Part shown: positions 17,235 through 25,759 of the stretch, piece after piece
How the letters are laid out: each line of letters starts with the position of its first letter
Numbering within the stretch: the first letter of the stretch is position 1
Source of the DNA: SZUA-430 sp964638635
Lineage (GTDB): Bacteria > Pseudomonadota > Alphaproteobacteria > Micropepsales > Micropepsaceae
Reading direction: 5' to 3'
DNA length: 35,992 nt
Assembly (NCBI GenBank): GCA_964638635.1
Contig: CAZXAQ010000037.1
Location: 1 to 35,992 of the forward strand
The notes under the pieces: model-generated
The model's database searches: none
What the model was told of the DNA's origin: nothing
The model's input: only the letters and a program-made list of their open reading frames with translations
Translations under genes and position numbers: made by a program

Positions 17235-17852
17235 ATGGCGCCAAAGTACGTGGTGGTTTTCATTCTGTTTGTTTGGGTCGTGTGGTGGATTGCCGGCGCC
17301 AACGCGAGGTCGGCTCCCGTTCTCAGGGCCGTGGGCTGGCGGCGGGAGTTGCCCTATCGCGTGCTCGTGGGGCTTGGGTTTGCGCTGATGTTCGTGTCCC
17401 TCGGTCAGCCATGGAGTCCGGTGCCGTTGCCGCCGCTGCGCGCGGCGATCCTCTCGTTCGGTTTTGCAGAGTGGTGGGACTTGCCGCAGGCCGCGTTGTG
17501 GGGGGCGGCGCTTCTCGCGGCGGCGGGGTTCGGGTTTGCGTTGTGGGCGCGGGCGCATCTCGGCGGTCTGTGGTCCAGCGGGGTGACGCGCAAGGAGGAC
17601 CATAAACTCATCGACAGCGGACCTTATGCATTCGTGCGGCATCCGATTTATGCCGGCGTGTTGATGGGGTGCGTGGCGCTTGTTGCGATCAGCGGACGGA
17701 CGTTTGGAGTGATGGGGTTTGCATTTGCGGTCGTTGGTTTGTTTCTGAAGGCGCGGCTTGAGGAGCGGTTCTTGCGCGAGGAGCTCGGGGTCGATGTGTA
17801 CGGCGCCTATGCGAAACGCGTGCCGATGCTGGTGCCGGGGTCGCCGGTGTGA
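17235..17852 (+). CDS. Isoprenylcysteine carboxyl methyltransferase-like membrane protein
   Basis: A 205-residue integral membrane protein with about four or five hydrophobic helices. The C-terminal half has the SAM-binding signature of ICMT/phospholipid methyltransferases: G-P-Y-A-F-V-R-H-P-I-Y near 147-157, then E-E-R-F-L near 180 and Y-x-x-Y-x-x-R-V near the end. The acceptor substrate is unknown. The frame stays open upstream to a TTG at 17133, with an ATG also at 17187. I prefer the ATG at 17235 because a transmembrane helix follows directly and the upstream residues are arginine-rich and not family-like. Its stop overlaps the Lhr start (GTGA). Confidence 0.8.
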   Translation: MAPKYVVVFILFVWVVWWIAGANARSAPVLRAVGWRRELPYRVLVGLGFALMFVSLGQPWSPVPLPPLRAAILSFGFAEWWDLPQAALWGAALLAAAGFGFALWARAHLGGLWSSGVTRKEDHKLIDSGPYAFVRHPIYAGVLMGCVALVAISGRTFGVMGFAFAVVGLFLKARLEERFLREELGVDVYGAYAKRVPMLVPGSPV

Positions 17853-20413
17853 TTGCGGGTGCGGCGAGCGAGGCGCTGTTGCCGCCGGCGTTTGCCGCTT
17901 GGTTTGCCTCGCGCGGGTGGAGCCCCCGGCCGTTCCAGTTGGCGCTGATCGAAGCGGCGCGTGACGGGGAGCATGTGTTGCTCACCGCGCCCACGGGCGG
18001 CGGTAAGACGCTGGCAGGGTTTTTGCCGTCGTTGATCGAGTTGTCCGACTCCCCCTCACCGCCGCGCGCTTCGCGCACGGCACCTCCCCCGCAAGCGGGG
18101 GCGGAGAATCCGATCATCGCGCGACTGAAAGCCAAAGCGGCGCAGCGGCCGCGTGGGGTGCATACGTTGTATCTGTCGCCGTTGAAGGCGTTGGCCGTCG
18201 ACATCGCGCGTAATCTTGAGGCTCCGGTGAAGGAGATGGGCCTCAAGGTGCGGCTGGAGACGCGTACCGGGGACACGTCGGCGCACAAGCGGCAGCGGCA
18301 GAAGGTTTCGCCGCCGGACATCTTGCTCACCACGCCGGAGCAGTTGGCGCTGTTGTTGGCGACGCGCGACGCGCCCACGATGTTCGGCGACTTGCGCTGC
18401 GTGGTGCTCGACGAGTTGCATGCGCTGGCGCCGTCGAAGCGGGGCGATCTGTTGGCGCTCGATTTGGCGCGGCTGGCAACGCTCGCGCCGAGGCATCGGC
18501 GCGTGGGGTTGTCGGCGACGGTGAACGATCCCGATATTCTCGCGCGGTATCTGGCGCCGCAGGGGCCTGGCGAGGTGCGGCTCGCGCGCGTCGTGCGCGG
18601 CGCGCCGGGGGCGAAGCCCGACATCTCGATCATGGAAACCGAGACTGAGGTGCCGTGGGCGGGGCACATGGCCAAGCATGCGATGCACGACATCCTCGCC
18701 GCCATCAAAGGTGCGCAGACGGCGCTGGTGTTCGTCAACACGCGCATGCAGGCGGAGTTCGTGTTCCAGGCGCTTTGGAGCATCAACGCCGAGAACTTGC
18801 CGATTGCGCTGCACCACGGGTCGCTCGCGCCCGAGCAGCGGCGCAAGGTGGAAGGCGCGATGGCGAAGGGGGCTTTGCGCGGCGTCGTGTGTACGTCCAC
18901 GCTCGATCTCGGCATCGACTGGGGCGCGGTCGATCTGGTGATCAATGTGGGTGCTCCCAAAGGGGCGAGCCGTATTGCGCAACGGATTGGGCGCTCGAAC
19001 CACCGGATGAACGAGCCCAGCCGCGCGTTGTTGGTGCCTGCAAACCGGTTCGAAGTGCTGGAGTGCGAGGCGGCGCGGGATGCGCTGTTGCACAACGAAT
19101 TGGACGGCGAGAAACCGCGGGCCGGTGCGCTCGATGTGTTGGCCCAGCATGTGCTGGGGTCGGCGGTTGCGGCGCCGTTCGATGCGGATGCGCTCTACAC
19201 GGAGGTGCGGACTGCGGCGCCGTATGCTGAGTTGCCGCGCGCGGACTTCGACCGGGTGGTCGATTATGTGGCGACCGGCGGGTATGCGCTGCGGGCGTAT
19301 GAGCGTTACGCGAAGTTGAAACAGACGGTTGAGGGGCTTTGGCGCGTGGCGAGCCCCCAAGTGGCGCAGCGTTACCGGCTGAATTGCGGCACGATTGTCG
19401 AGGTGCCGATGTTGAAGGTGCGCGTCGTGCGGCACTACCGGGGGCCGCGGGCGACGTATGCGGGGCGCGTGCTCGGCCAAGTCGAGGAGTGGTTTCTGCA
19501 GCAGTTGCTGCCGGGCGATACGTTCCTGTTTGCGGGACAAATTTTGCGCTTCGAGTCGATCGTCGAAAGTGAGGCGATCGTGACGCCGGGGCCGCCGGGC
19601 GATCCCCGCATTCCCTCGTTCGAGGGCGGCAAGTTTCCGCTGTCCACGTTCCTGGCGCAGCGGGTGCGCGAGATGATCGCCGATCCGAAGCGTTGGCAGT
19701 TCTTGCCGGATCAGGTGAAAGAGTGGCTCGCGATCCAGCGGCTCCGATCGGTGTTGCCGAAGGCGAATGAGATGCTGATCGAGACGTTTCCACGGGGGGC
19801 ACGGCACTTCCTGGTTTGTTACCCGTTCGACGGGCGGCTTTGTCATCAGTCGCTCGGCATGTTGCTCACGCGGCGGTTGGAGCGGATGGGGATGAAGCCT
19901 CTGGGTTTCGTTGCCAGCGAGTATTCGCTCGCCATCTGGGCTCTTGGGGCGTTGCATTCGCTCGACATGAACCGGTTGTTCGACGAAGACATGATGGGCG
20001 ACGATTTGGACGCTTGGCTCGTCGAGTCGGCGTTGCTCAAGCGGAGTTTTAAGACTTGCGCGGTCATCGCTGGGCTGATCGAGCGGCGTAACCCGCGCGA
20101 GGAGCGCACCGGGCGGCAGGTCAATTTTTCGTCCGATCTGATCTACGATGTTTTGCGCTCTCACGAGCCGGATCACATTCTCCTTCGTGCGGCGTATGAC
20201 GATGCGGCGACGGGCGCGCTCGACATCGTGCGGTTGGGGGCGTTGCTCAAGCGGATCAAGGGGCACCTCGTCGTGAAGAAGCTCGACCGGGTTTCGCCAC
20301 TGGCGGTGCCGGCGCTGCTCGACATCGGGAAGGTGCCCGTGGGAAGCGACGCCAGCGAGGCTTTGCTGGCGGAGGCGAGCGACGAGTTGATCGCGGAGGC
20401 GATGGGCGAGTAA
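17849..20413 (+). CDS. Ligase-associated Lhr-core DEXH-box helicase
   Basis: An 854-residue ATP-dependent 3'-5' DNA helicase of the Lhr-core type. Motif I A-P-T-G-G-G-K-T is at 47-54, motif II D-E-L-H at 188-191, motif III S-A-T at 222-224, and motif VI Q-R-I-G-R-S-N-H follows the second RecA domain. The remaining half is the winged-helix and Lhr-specific module. Residues about 66-90 are a proline/serine/alanine-rich insert encoded by a palindromic repeat (18050-18104), between motif I and the S-P-L-K-A-L-A motif at 110-116, where relatives have a short linker. GTG start overlaps the methyltransferase stop. Partner repair genes lie just upstream on the other strand; the usual neighbour PdeM is 14 kb away. 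Confidence 0.93.
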   Translation: MIAGAASEALLPPAFAAWFASRGWSPRPFQLALIEAARDGEHVLLTAPTGGGKTLAGFLPSLIELSDSPSPPRASRTAPPPQAGAENPIIARLKAKAAQRPRGVHTLYLSPLKALAVDIARNLEAPVKEMGLKVRLETRTGDTSAHKRQRQKVSPPDILLTTPEQLALLLATRDAPTMFGDLRCVVLDELHALAPSKRGDLLALDLARLATLAPRHRRVGLSATVNDPDILARYLAPQGPGEVRLARVVRGAPGAKPDISIMETETEVPWAGHMAKHAMHDILAAIKGAQTALVFVNTRMQAEFVFQALWSINAENLPIALHHGSLAPEQRRKVEGAMAKGALRGVVCTSTLDLGIDWGAVDLVINVGAPKGASRIAQRIGRSNHRMNEPSRALLVPANRFEVLECEAARDALLHNELDGEKPRAGALDVLAQHVLGSAVAAPFDADALYTEVRTAAPYAELPRADFDRVVDYVATGGYALRAYERYAKLKQTVEGLWRVASPQVAQRYRLNCGTIVEVPMLKVRVVRHYRGPRATYAGRVLGQVEEWFLQQLLPGDTFLFAGQILRFESIVESEAIVTPGPPGDPRIPSFEGGKFPLSTFLAQRVREMIADPKRWQFLPDQVKEWLAIQRLRSVLPKANEMLIETFPRGARHFLVCYPFDGRLCHQSLGMLLTRRLERMGMKPLGFVASEYSLAIWALGALHSLDMNRLFDEDMMGDDLDAWLVESALLKRSFKTCAVIAGLIERRNPREERTGRQVNFSSDLIYDVLRSHEPDHILLRAAYDDAATGALDIVRLGALLKRIKGHLVVKKLDRVSPLAVPALLDIGKVPVGSDASEALLAEASDELIAEAMGE
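18050..18104. repeat. REP-like double hairpin inserted inside the Lhr coding sequence
   Basis: Two hairpins in tandem: GCCGCGCG (18061-18068) with CGCG..CGGC (18072-18081, two unpaired bases), and CCCCCGC (18086-18092) with GCGGGGG (18095-18101) around AA. The CTCCCCCTCACC lead-in and this double-stem layout resemble alphaproteobacterial intergenic palindromes. Here it is read through in frame as a proline-rich peptide. Confidence 0.65.
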
Positions 20414-20417
20414 GCCA

Positions 20418-22877
20418 TCATGTCCCCCTCGGTTTGGCGCGGGCTGTTGGGATCGCGGTCCAGGGGTCGTCGGGCCAGTGGTGCTTGGGGTAGCGGCCTT
20501 TGAGGTCGCGTTTGACCTCCGGGTAGCCGTTCTTCCAGAAGCTTTTGAGGTCCCGCGTGACTTGCACGGGACGGCGGGCTGGCGAGAGCAGGTGGAGCGT
20601 CAGGGGCACGCGGCCGTTCGCGACGGTCGGCGTGTCGGCGAGGCCGAACATTTCTTGCAGGCGGACGGCGAGGATCGGCGTGTCGGTTGTGTAGTCGATC
20701 GCGATGCGCGAGCCGGAGGGCACTTCGACGTGCGTTGGTACCAACGCGTCGAGGCGTTTTTTTTGTTCCCAATCGAAGCGGCTGTGCAGGGCGTTCGAGA
20801 GGTCGATGCGCGCGAAGTCTGCCGCACGGGTGACGCTGCCCAGAAACGGCTGCAGCCAGGTTTCGAGTTCGCGTATCAGCGCTTCGTCGGAGAGGTCGGG
20901 CCAGCCCGCGTCGGGTTCGAGTCTACGGACGAACGCGACACGTGCGCGGAACGACTCGAGTTCGGGCGTCCAGTTCAGTGACTTCAAGCCCAGCTCGCGG
21001 ATGCCGGTGAGCACCGCGGCTGCGAGCTTGACGGTGTCGGGTTTTTTGAGCGGGCGTTCCGCCAATGTGAGTGCGTGGAGGCGTTCTTCTTCGCGCGCGA
21101 CGGCTGCTTTTTCGCGGCTCGACCATTCGCAGACCTCGCGGGTTTCGATGTGGGCTTCGAACAGGTCTTCGACGTCGGCGAGCGTGAGGGGGGCCGCTTG
21201 ATGGATTTTTGCGTTCGCGCCGGCGCCGTCGAGGGCTGCGATCGCGAGGTAGTCTTGTGCGGCCAACGCGTCGGTTTCGGGGAGCGTGGCGCCGCGGCCC
21301 GACGCCATGCGGAAGCTTGCGGGGCCGCGGCGTTTGGCGACGCGCTCGGGGTAGGCGAGGGCGGTGAGGCGGCCGGCAGCGTTCGTGTCGAGGCGGTCCT
21401 TGGCGTCGAGTGTGCGGGCCCAGGCGCGGGCTTGTTCGCGTGCGCGGGCGAGTGCGCCGCGATCGGCGTTCGCGCTGCCGGATTCAAACGCTTCGAGGCG
21501 GGTGCGGAGGTCGACGTCTTTGGTGCCGCGAATGACGTCGCGTTCGCTCAAGATCGCGGCGAGGGCGGCGGCGGTCGCGCCTTCGCCGCGTTCCTTCGCG
21601 CGCAGCATCATGTGGGCGAGGCGCGGGTGGGCGCCGAACGTGGCGCACGCGCGGCCGTGCGGGGTGATGCGGTTGTCGGCGTCGATCGCGTCGAGTTCGC
21701 GCAGCAATTCTTGCGCTTCTGCGAACGTGCTGGCGGGCGGCGGGTCGAGCAGTTTCAGGCGGCTCGCGTCGCGTTCGCCCCAGAGTGCGAGGTCGAGCGC
21801 GAAGGGGCTGAGGTCGCTCGTCAGGATTTCGGGCGGTGTGTAGGCGGTGAGCGAGCGCGTCTCGGCTTCTTCCCAGAGGCGGTAGCAGATGCCCGGTGCG
21901 ACGCGGCCGGCGCGGCCGCGTCGCTGGTCGGCGGAGGCGAGGGAGAGGCGCTGCGTGACGAGGCGCGTCATACCGGTCGCGGGATCGTAGCGCGCCGAGC
22001 GCTGGAGGCCTGCGTCGATCACCACGCGGATGTCTTCGATGGTGAGGCTCGTCTCGGCGATCGCGGTGGCGAGCACGATCTTGCGCGTGCCGGGTAGTGG
22101 GCGGATGGCGCGATCTTGTTGTTCCGCAGTGAGCGTGCCGTAGAGCGGCAGTAAGGTTGCGCCATGCTGGCCTTCGGCTTCGAGCAGACGCGCGACAGTG
22201 CGGATTTCGCCTTCACCGGGGAGGAAGACGAGGAGGCCGCCGTCCGTTTCGTGGAGCGCGCGGAGGACGACGTTTGCCGTTGCTTGTTCGATGCGCGTGT
22301 TCGCGAGCGGTGGGGCGTAGCGGGTTTCAATGGGGTGGAGGCGGCCTTCGCTGCGCACCACCGGTGCATCATTCAACAGCGTGGCCACGCGGGCGCCATC
22401 GAGGGTGGCCGACATGACGAGGATTTTCAGGTCTTCGTTCAGGGCGGCTTGGGTTTCGAGCGTAAGGGCGAGGCCTAAGTCCGCATTCAGGCTGCGCTCG
22501 TGGAATTCGTCGAAGATGACCGCGGCCACGCCCTTCAGTTCGGGGTCGCTTTGCAGGCGGCGGGTGAGCAGGCCTTCGGTCACGACTTCGATGCGGGTTT
22601 TCGCGCTCACCTTCGCGTCGAGGCGGACGCGGTAGCCGACAGTCTCGCCGACTTTCTCGCCCAAGAGGTCGGCCATGCGGGCGGCGGCGGCGCGGGCGGC
22701 GACGCGGCGCGGCTCCAGCATTAGGATCTTCTTGTCCTTCGCCCAGGGCTCGCGGAGCAGCGCGAGCGGCACCAACGTCGTCTTGCCGGCGCCGGTTGGG
22801 GCTTCGAGCACGGCGGCGCGCGCGGCCGCTAGCGTCCGCGTCAGCTCGGGCAGGGCCGCTTCGATGGGGAGCGTCAT
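20418..22877 (-). CDS. hrpB: ATP-dependent RNA helicase HrpB
   Basis: An 819-residue DEAH-type helicase of normal length. Walker A A-P-T-G-A-G-K-T is at 26-33, D-E-F-H-E-R at 123-128 (the DEFH form is usual for HrpB), S-A-T at 156-158 and Q-R-R-G-R-A-G-R in the second RecA domain. The helicase-associated and HrpB C-terminal domains follow. The cellular role of HrpB is poorly known; it is taken to act on RNA. Its stop lies four bases from the convergent Lhr stop, leaving no room for a terminator. The ATG at 22877 directly opens the helicase fold. Confidence 0.93.
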   Translation of the reverse strand: MTLPIEAALPELTRTLAAARAAVLEAPTGAGKTTLVPLALLREPWAKDKKILMLEPRRVAARAAAARMADLLGEKVGETVGYRVRLDAKVSAKTRIEVVTEGLLTRRLQSDPELKGVAAVIFDEFHERSLNADLGLALTLETQAALNEDLKILVMSATLDGARVATLLNDAPVVRSEGRLHPIETRYAPPLANTRIEQATANVVLRALHETDGGLLVFLPGEGEIRTVARLLEAEGQHGATLLPLYGTLTAEQQDRAIRPLPGTRKIVLATAIAETSLTIEDIRVVIDAGLQRSARYDPATGMTRLVTQRLSLASADQRRGRAGRVAPGICYRLWEEAETRSLTAYTPPEILTSDLSPFALDLALWGERDASRLKLLDPPPASTFAEAQELLRELDAIDADNRITPHGRACATFGAHPRLAHMMLRAKERGEGATAAALAAILSERDVIRGTKDVDLRTRLEAFESGSANADRGALARAREQARAWARTLDAKDRLDTNAAGRLTALAYPERVAKRRGPASFRMASGRGATLPETDALAAQDYLAIAALDGAGANAKIHQAAPLTLADVEDLFEAHIETREVCEWSSREKAAVAREEERLHALTLAERPLKKPDTVKLAAAVLTGIRELGLKSLNWTPELESFRARVAFVRRLEPDAGWPDLSDEALIRELETWLQPFLGSVTRAADFARIDLSNALHSRFDWEQKKRLDALVPTHVEVPSGSRIAIDYTTDTPILAVRLQEMFGLADTPTVANGRVPLTLHLLSPARRPVQVTRDLKSFWKNGYPEVKRDLKGRYPKHHWPDDPWTAIPTARAKPRGT

Positions 22878-22947
22878 GCGCGTATCCCTAGCAGATGGCT
22901 GTCTGCCCTCAACCGGAAAACCGTGCGGATCGCCGGATGCAAAATCT

Positions 22948-23030
22948 CATCCGTTAGAAGCGTTAGAAGGGCGGCGTTCTGCGGGTTCATCCGTTAGATA
23001 TCCGTTTGAAATGCGTTAGGTATCCGTTTG
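22948..23030 (+). repeat. Phased ATCCGTTWG direct repeats, candidate regulator-binding array
   Basis: ATCCGTTAG or ATCCGTTTG occurs at 22949, 22989, 23000 and 23022; the last three starts differ by 11 and 22 bases, about one and two helical turns. A 17-base unit CGTTAGrTATCCGTTTG is repeated at 22992-23008 and 23014-23030 with one mismatch, and CATCCGTTAGA at 22948 and 22988 is exact. Same-face spacing upstream of a -10-only promoter is what an activator array would look like. Confidence 0.6.
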
Positions 23031-23066
23031 GTTGTCATGCGCGAGAAGCAGTTTCGGTTCTTTCTA

Positions 23067-23072
23067 TATAAT
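23067..23072 (+). promoter_or_regulatory. TATAAT element downstream of the repeat array
   Basis: A perfect TATAAT (23067-23072) in an A/T-rich stretch, with no -35 hexamer at 16-18 bases upstream. It would start transcription near 23079 and leave a leader of about 200 bases before the phosphorylase GTG, suggesting an activator-dependent promoter and possible leader control. Confidence 0.4.
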
Positions 23073-23275
23073 TTTAACTGACTTTCCTATGCGACACGAA
23101 CTGTGCGGCAAATCGCTCAGTACCAGAACGCGTTTCGGTGTCGGCCGAAGCGGCGGCTGGGACAAATTGGCAACACCGTCGCGACTGGCCATTCAATGCC
23201 AATGGCAAATTTGATCTGGGCGAAGGGCGGCCTTCTTGTGGCCCGCGTATATTGCTCCGGGGAAGGAGCTGCCGC

Positions 23276-24799
23276 GTGGTTCAAACCGGAAAGACGAACA
23301 ACAATGCGCCGGTCATTCGTGCCCGGCGAATGGGCATCGACACTTATCACGAGCCGATCGTGTTCATGCGCGCCGACTGCCACGTCTGCCGCTCGGAAGG
23401 TTTTCAGGTGCGCGCGCGGGTCAAGGTTACGGCGGGCGAACGGTCGTTGATCGCGACGCTGAATGTGGTGACGGAAGACTTGCTGGCGGCCGATGAAGCG
23501 GGCTTGTCCGAAGCTGCTTGGCGCGAGTTGCACGTTCAGCCGGGGCAGGTTCTCGAATTCGCGCACCCCGAACCCACGCAGTCCTTTTCCAATGTTCGTC
23601 GGAAAATGTATGGGCTTCACCTCGAACCCGAGGCGTATGTAGCGATTGTCGGCGACGTGGTCGCGGGCCGCTACTCGAACATCGAGCTGGCGTCGTTCTT
23701 GACCGCATGCGCAGGCGATCACATGGCGCACGATGAGATTGTGAGTCTGACGCGGGCCATGGCGGAAGCGGGAACGATCCTCACGTGGCCCATGCGGCCG
23801 GTCGTGGACAAGCATTGCATCGGCGGTTTGCCCGGCAATCGAACAACACCGATCATCGTCGCGATCGCGACGGCGGCGGGGTTGACGATGCCAAAGACGT
23901 CGTCACGTGCGATCACGTCGCCCGCAGGTACCGCCGATGCGATGGAAACGCTGGCGCCCGTCGATTTGGACCTTGCCGCCATGCGGCGCGTGGTCGAGCG
24001 CGAAGGTGGCTGCATTGTTTGGGGCGGGGCGATGGACTTGAGCCCCGCGGACGACATCTTGATCCGGATCGAGCGGCCGCTCGACTTCGACAGCGATGGG
24101 CAGCTGGTCGCGTCCGTGCTGTCGAAGAAGCTCGCCGCCGGATCGACGCATGTCGTTCTGGACGTTCCGGTTGGGCCCACGGCGAAGGTGCGCTCCGCGG
24201 CTGCGGCGCGCGCGCTCGTCGATAAGCTCACCCATGTCGGCAACGAGGTCGGGTTGCATGTGCACGCCGTGCAAACGCCCGGAACCGATCCTGTCGGGTT
24301 CGGCATCGGCCCCGCTCTGGAAGCGCGAGACCTGCTCGCTGTGCTGCAGCGGAAGAACGGCACGCCCATCGATCTGCGCGAGCGCGCTTTGCGCCTGGCC
24401 GGTGCGGTTCTGGTGTCGGGGGGGAAGGCGGCCGGCGATGGCATCGACGAAGCGACGCGCATACTCGACAGCGGCGCCGCGTGGCAGAAGTTCCAAGCCA
24501 TTTGCGTGGCGCAAGGTGGATTGCGCGAGCCGCCGACGGCGTCCTTCCGGCGCGATTTCGCCGCGCCGCAAGCAGGCCGCGTCAAGGCAATCGACAATCG
24601 GAAACTGGCGCGCGTCGCAAAGCTTGCCGGCGCGCCGCGTTCGCCGGCGGCCGGTTTGGAGCTGCACGTCAAAACCGGAGAGCGCGTGGAACACGGTCAG
24701 CCGTTGTTCACGCTGCACGCGCAGAGCAAGGGCGAGTTGCTGTATGCGGCGGCCTATGCCTCAGGACACGGCGCGCCCTACGAGCTGGAGCCTGTCTAA
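23276..24799 (+). CDS. AMP phosphorylase / thymidine phosphorylase-family enzyme
   Basis: A 507-residue nucleoside/nucleotide phosphorylase of the long archaeal-type group, about the usual length. Archaeal members convert AMP and phosphate to adenine and ribose 1,5-bisphosphate. An N-terminal region of about 80-90 residues (with C-H-V-C-R-S at 35-40) precedes the phosphorylase core. D-K-H-C-I-G-G at 178-184 and K-T-S-S-R-A-I-T-S-P-A-G-T-A-D at 207-221 form the phosphate and base sites. The fourth residue of the first motif is Cys where Ser is usual. GTG at 23276 is strongly supported by GAAGGAG seven bases upstream. The stop overlaps the next gene's start by one base. Whether it prefers AMP or pyrimidine nucleosides cannot be told. 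Confidence 0.88.
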   Translation: MVQTGKTNNNAPVIRARRMGIDTYHEPIVFMRADCHVCRSEGFQVRARVKVTAGERSLIATLNVVTEDLLAADEAGLSEAAWRELHVQPGQVLEFAHPEPTQSFSNVRRKMYGLHLEPEAYVAIVGDVVAGRYSNIELASFLTACAGDHMAHDEIVSLTRAMAEAGTILTWPMRPVVDKHCIGGLPGNRTTPIIVAIATAAGLTMPKTSSRAITSPAGTADAMETLAPVDLDLAAMRRVVEREGGCIVWGGAMDLSPADDILIRIERPLDFDSDGQLVASVLSKKLAAGSTHVVLDVPVGPTAKVRSAAAARALVDKLTHVGNEVGLHVHAVQTPGTDPVGFGIGPALEARDLLAVLQRKNGTPIDLRERALRLAGAVLVSGGKAAGDGIDEATRILDSGAAWQKFQAICVAQGGLREPPTASFRRDFAAPQAGRVKAIDNRKLARVAKLAGAPRSPAAGLELHVKTGERVEHGQPLFTLHAQSKGELLYAAAYASGHGAPYELEPV

Positions 24800-25701
24800 T
24801 GACGATGGCGTTTGTTCCCTTTCCCGGCAACGAAGCGCTTGCCGCAAGCCTGGCTGCGGCGTGCGGCGGCGGTGTTGTTCCGGTCGAACACCGGAACTTT
24901 CCCGACGGCGAGACCTATCTGCGGGTGGGCGGCGACGTATGCGATCGAACGGTCGTCGTCGCCTGCGGGCTTGATCATCCGGATGCGAAGACCGTCGGCC
25001 TTTATCTCCTAGCCTCGACGTTGCGGGCCCTGGGAGCGCGGCGCGTCGTGCTCGCCGCCCCCTATCTCGGCTACATGCGCCAAGATCGCGTCTTCCGCGA
25101 CGGCGAAGGTGTTACCGCACGCCATTTCGCGCAGCTTTTGTCGGGCTTTTTGGACGGGTTGGTGACCGTCGATCCGCATCTGCATCGCATCCATGACCTG
25201 TCGGAGATTTACGCTGTCCCGACGCGAGCCGTGGCCGCAGCGCCCGCCATTGCTGCTTGGATCGCCGCCAACGTGGAGGCCCCGGTGGTCGTGGGGCCCG
25301 ATGCGGAGAGCGAGCAGTGGGCGTCGGAGGTTGCGCGCCGGGCCGGTTGTCCGTTCGTGCTGTCGCAGAAGACAAGGCGCGGCGACAGGAGCGTTGAGGT
25401 GGCCGTGCCCGATCTCCAGTCATGGCGGGACCGGACGCCGGTCTTGATCGACGACATCATCTCAACCGCCAAGACGATGATCGCGGCGGCGCGGCACGTG
25501 CGCGAGACGGCACCAAGGCCGCCCGTTTGTGCCGCCGTGCACGCGATATTCGCCGAAGGTGCTTATCAGGAGCTCTTGGCCGCCAAGCCTGCGCGGGTCG
25601 TGACGTGCAACACGATCCTGCACGAGACCAACGCGATCGACGTTCGCCCCGCGATCGCGGCTGCTCTGTCGGATCTCCTCGTCCCGATGTTCTCGTCGTG
25701 A
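24799..25701 (+). CDS. Ribose-phosphate pyrophosphokinase (PRPP synthetase), divergent type
   Basis: A 300-residue phosphoribosyltransferase-fold kinase making PRPP from ribose 5-phosphate and ATP. The catalytic R-Q-D-R is at 94-97, the metal-site segment V-D-P-H-L-H-R at 124-130, and the PRPP loop L-I-D-D-I-I-S-T-A-K-T at 216-226. The sequence is unlike the highly conserved housekeeping Prs: the loop normally reads D-D-x-x-D-T-G-G-T and the segment G-P-D-A-E-S-E-Q-W at 166-174 replaces the usual S-P-D-A-G-G. A second, standard prs elsewhere in the genome is therefore likely. TAATG coupling to the phosphorylase implies a shared pathway, perhaps recycling the AMP released by PRPP synthesis. 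Confidence 0.85.
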   Translation: MTMAFVPFPGNEALAASLAAACGGGVVPVEHRNFPDGETYLRVGGDVCDRTVVVACGLDHPDAKTVGLYLLASTLRALGARRVVLAAPYLGYMRQDRVFRDGEGVTARHFAQLLSGFLDGLVTVDPHLHRIHDLSEIYAVPTRAVAAAPAIAAWIAANVEAPVVVGPDAESEQWASEVARRAGCPFVLSQKTRRGDRSVEVAVPDLQSWRDRTPVLIDDIISTAKTMIAAARHVRETAPRPPVCAAVHAIFAEGAYQELLAAKPARVVTCNTILHETNAIDVRPAIAAALSDLLVPMFSS

Positions 25702-25759
25702 GGCAGCATTTGGGCCAGCTTGCGCCGGATCAAGCCAGCGCTTGCAGGGGGAGGCAGCG

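Larger units (their letters stand above)
22878..23275. other. 398-bp intergenic regulatory region between hrpB and the AMP phosphorylase gene
   Basis: No credible gene is seen here. Its centre (about 22940-23100) is AT-richer than the surroundings. It holds the ATCCGTTWG repeats at 22948-23030, a TATAAT at 23067-23072 with no good -35, and an inverted repeat GCCATT-caatgcc-AATGGC at 23188-23206. It must carry the promoters of both divergent genes. Confidence 0.75.

Noticed and set aside
18044..18113. TCCGA flanks around the Lhr insert as a target-site duplication
   Set aside because: The two TCCGA copies are 65 bases apart, which is not a multiple of three and would not preserve the frame if they marked the insertion ends; a 5-bp match can occur by chance.
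22948..23030. CRISPR array or replication-origin iterons
   Set aside because: Units are only 9-17 bp with irregular short spacing and no distinct spacers or cas genes. Nothing suggests a replication initiator nearby, and the region is chromosomal.
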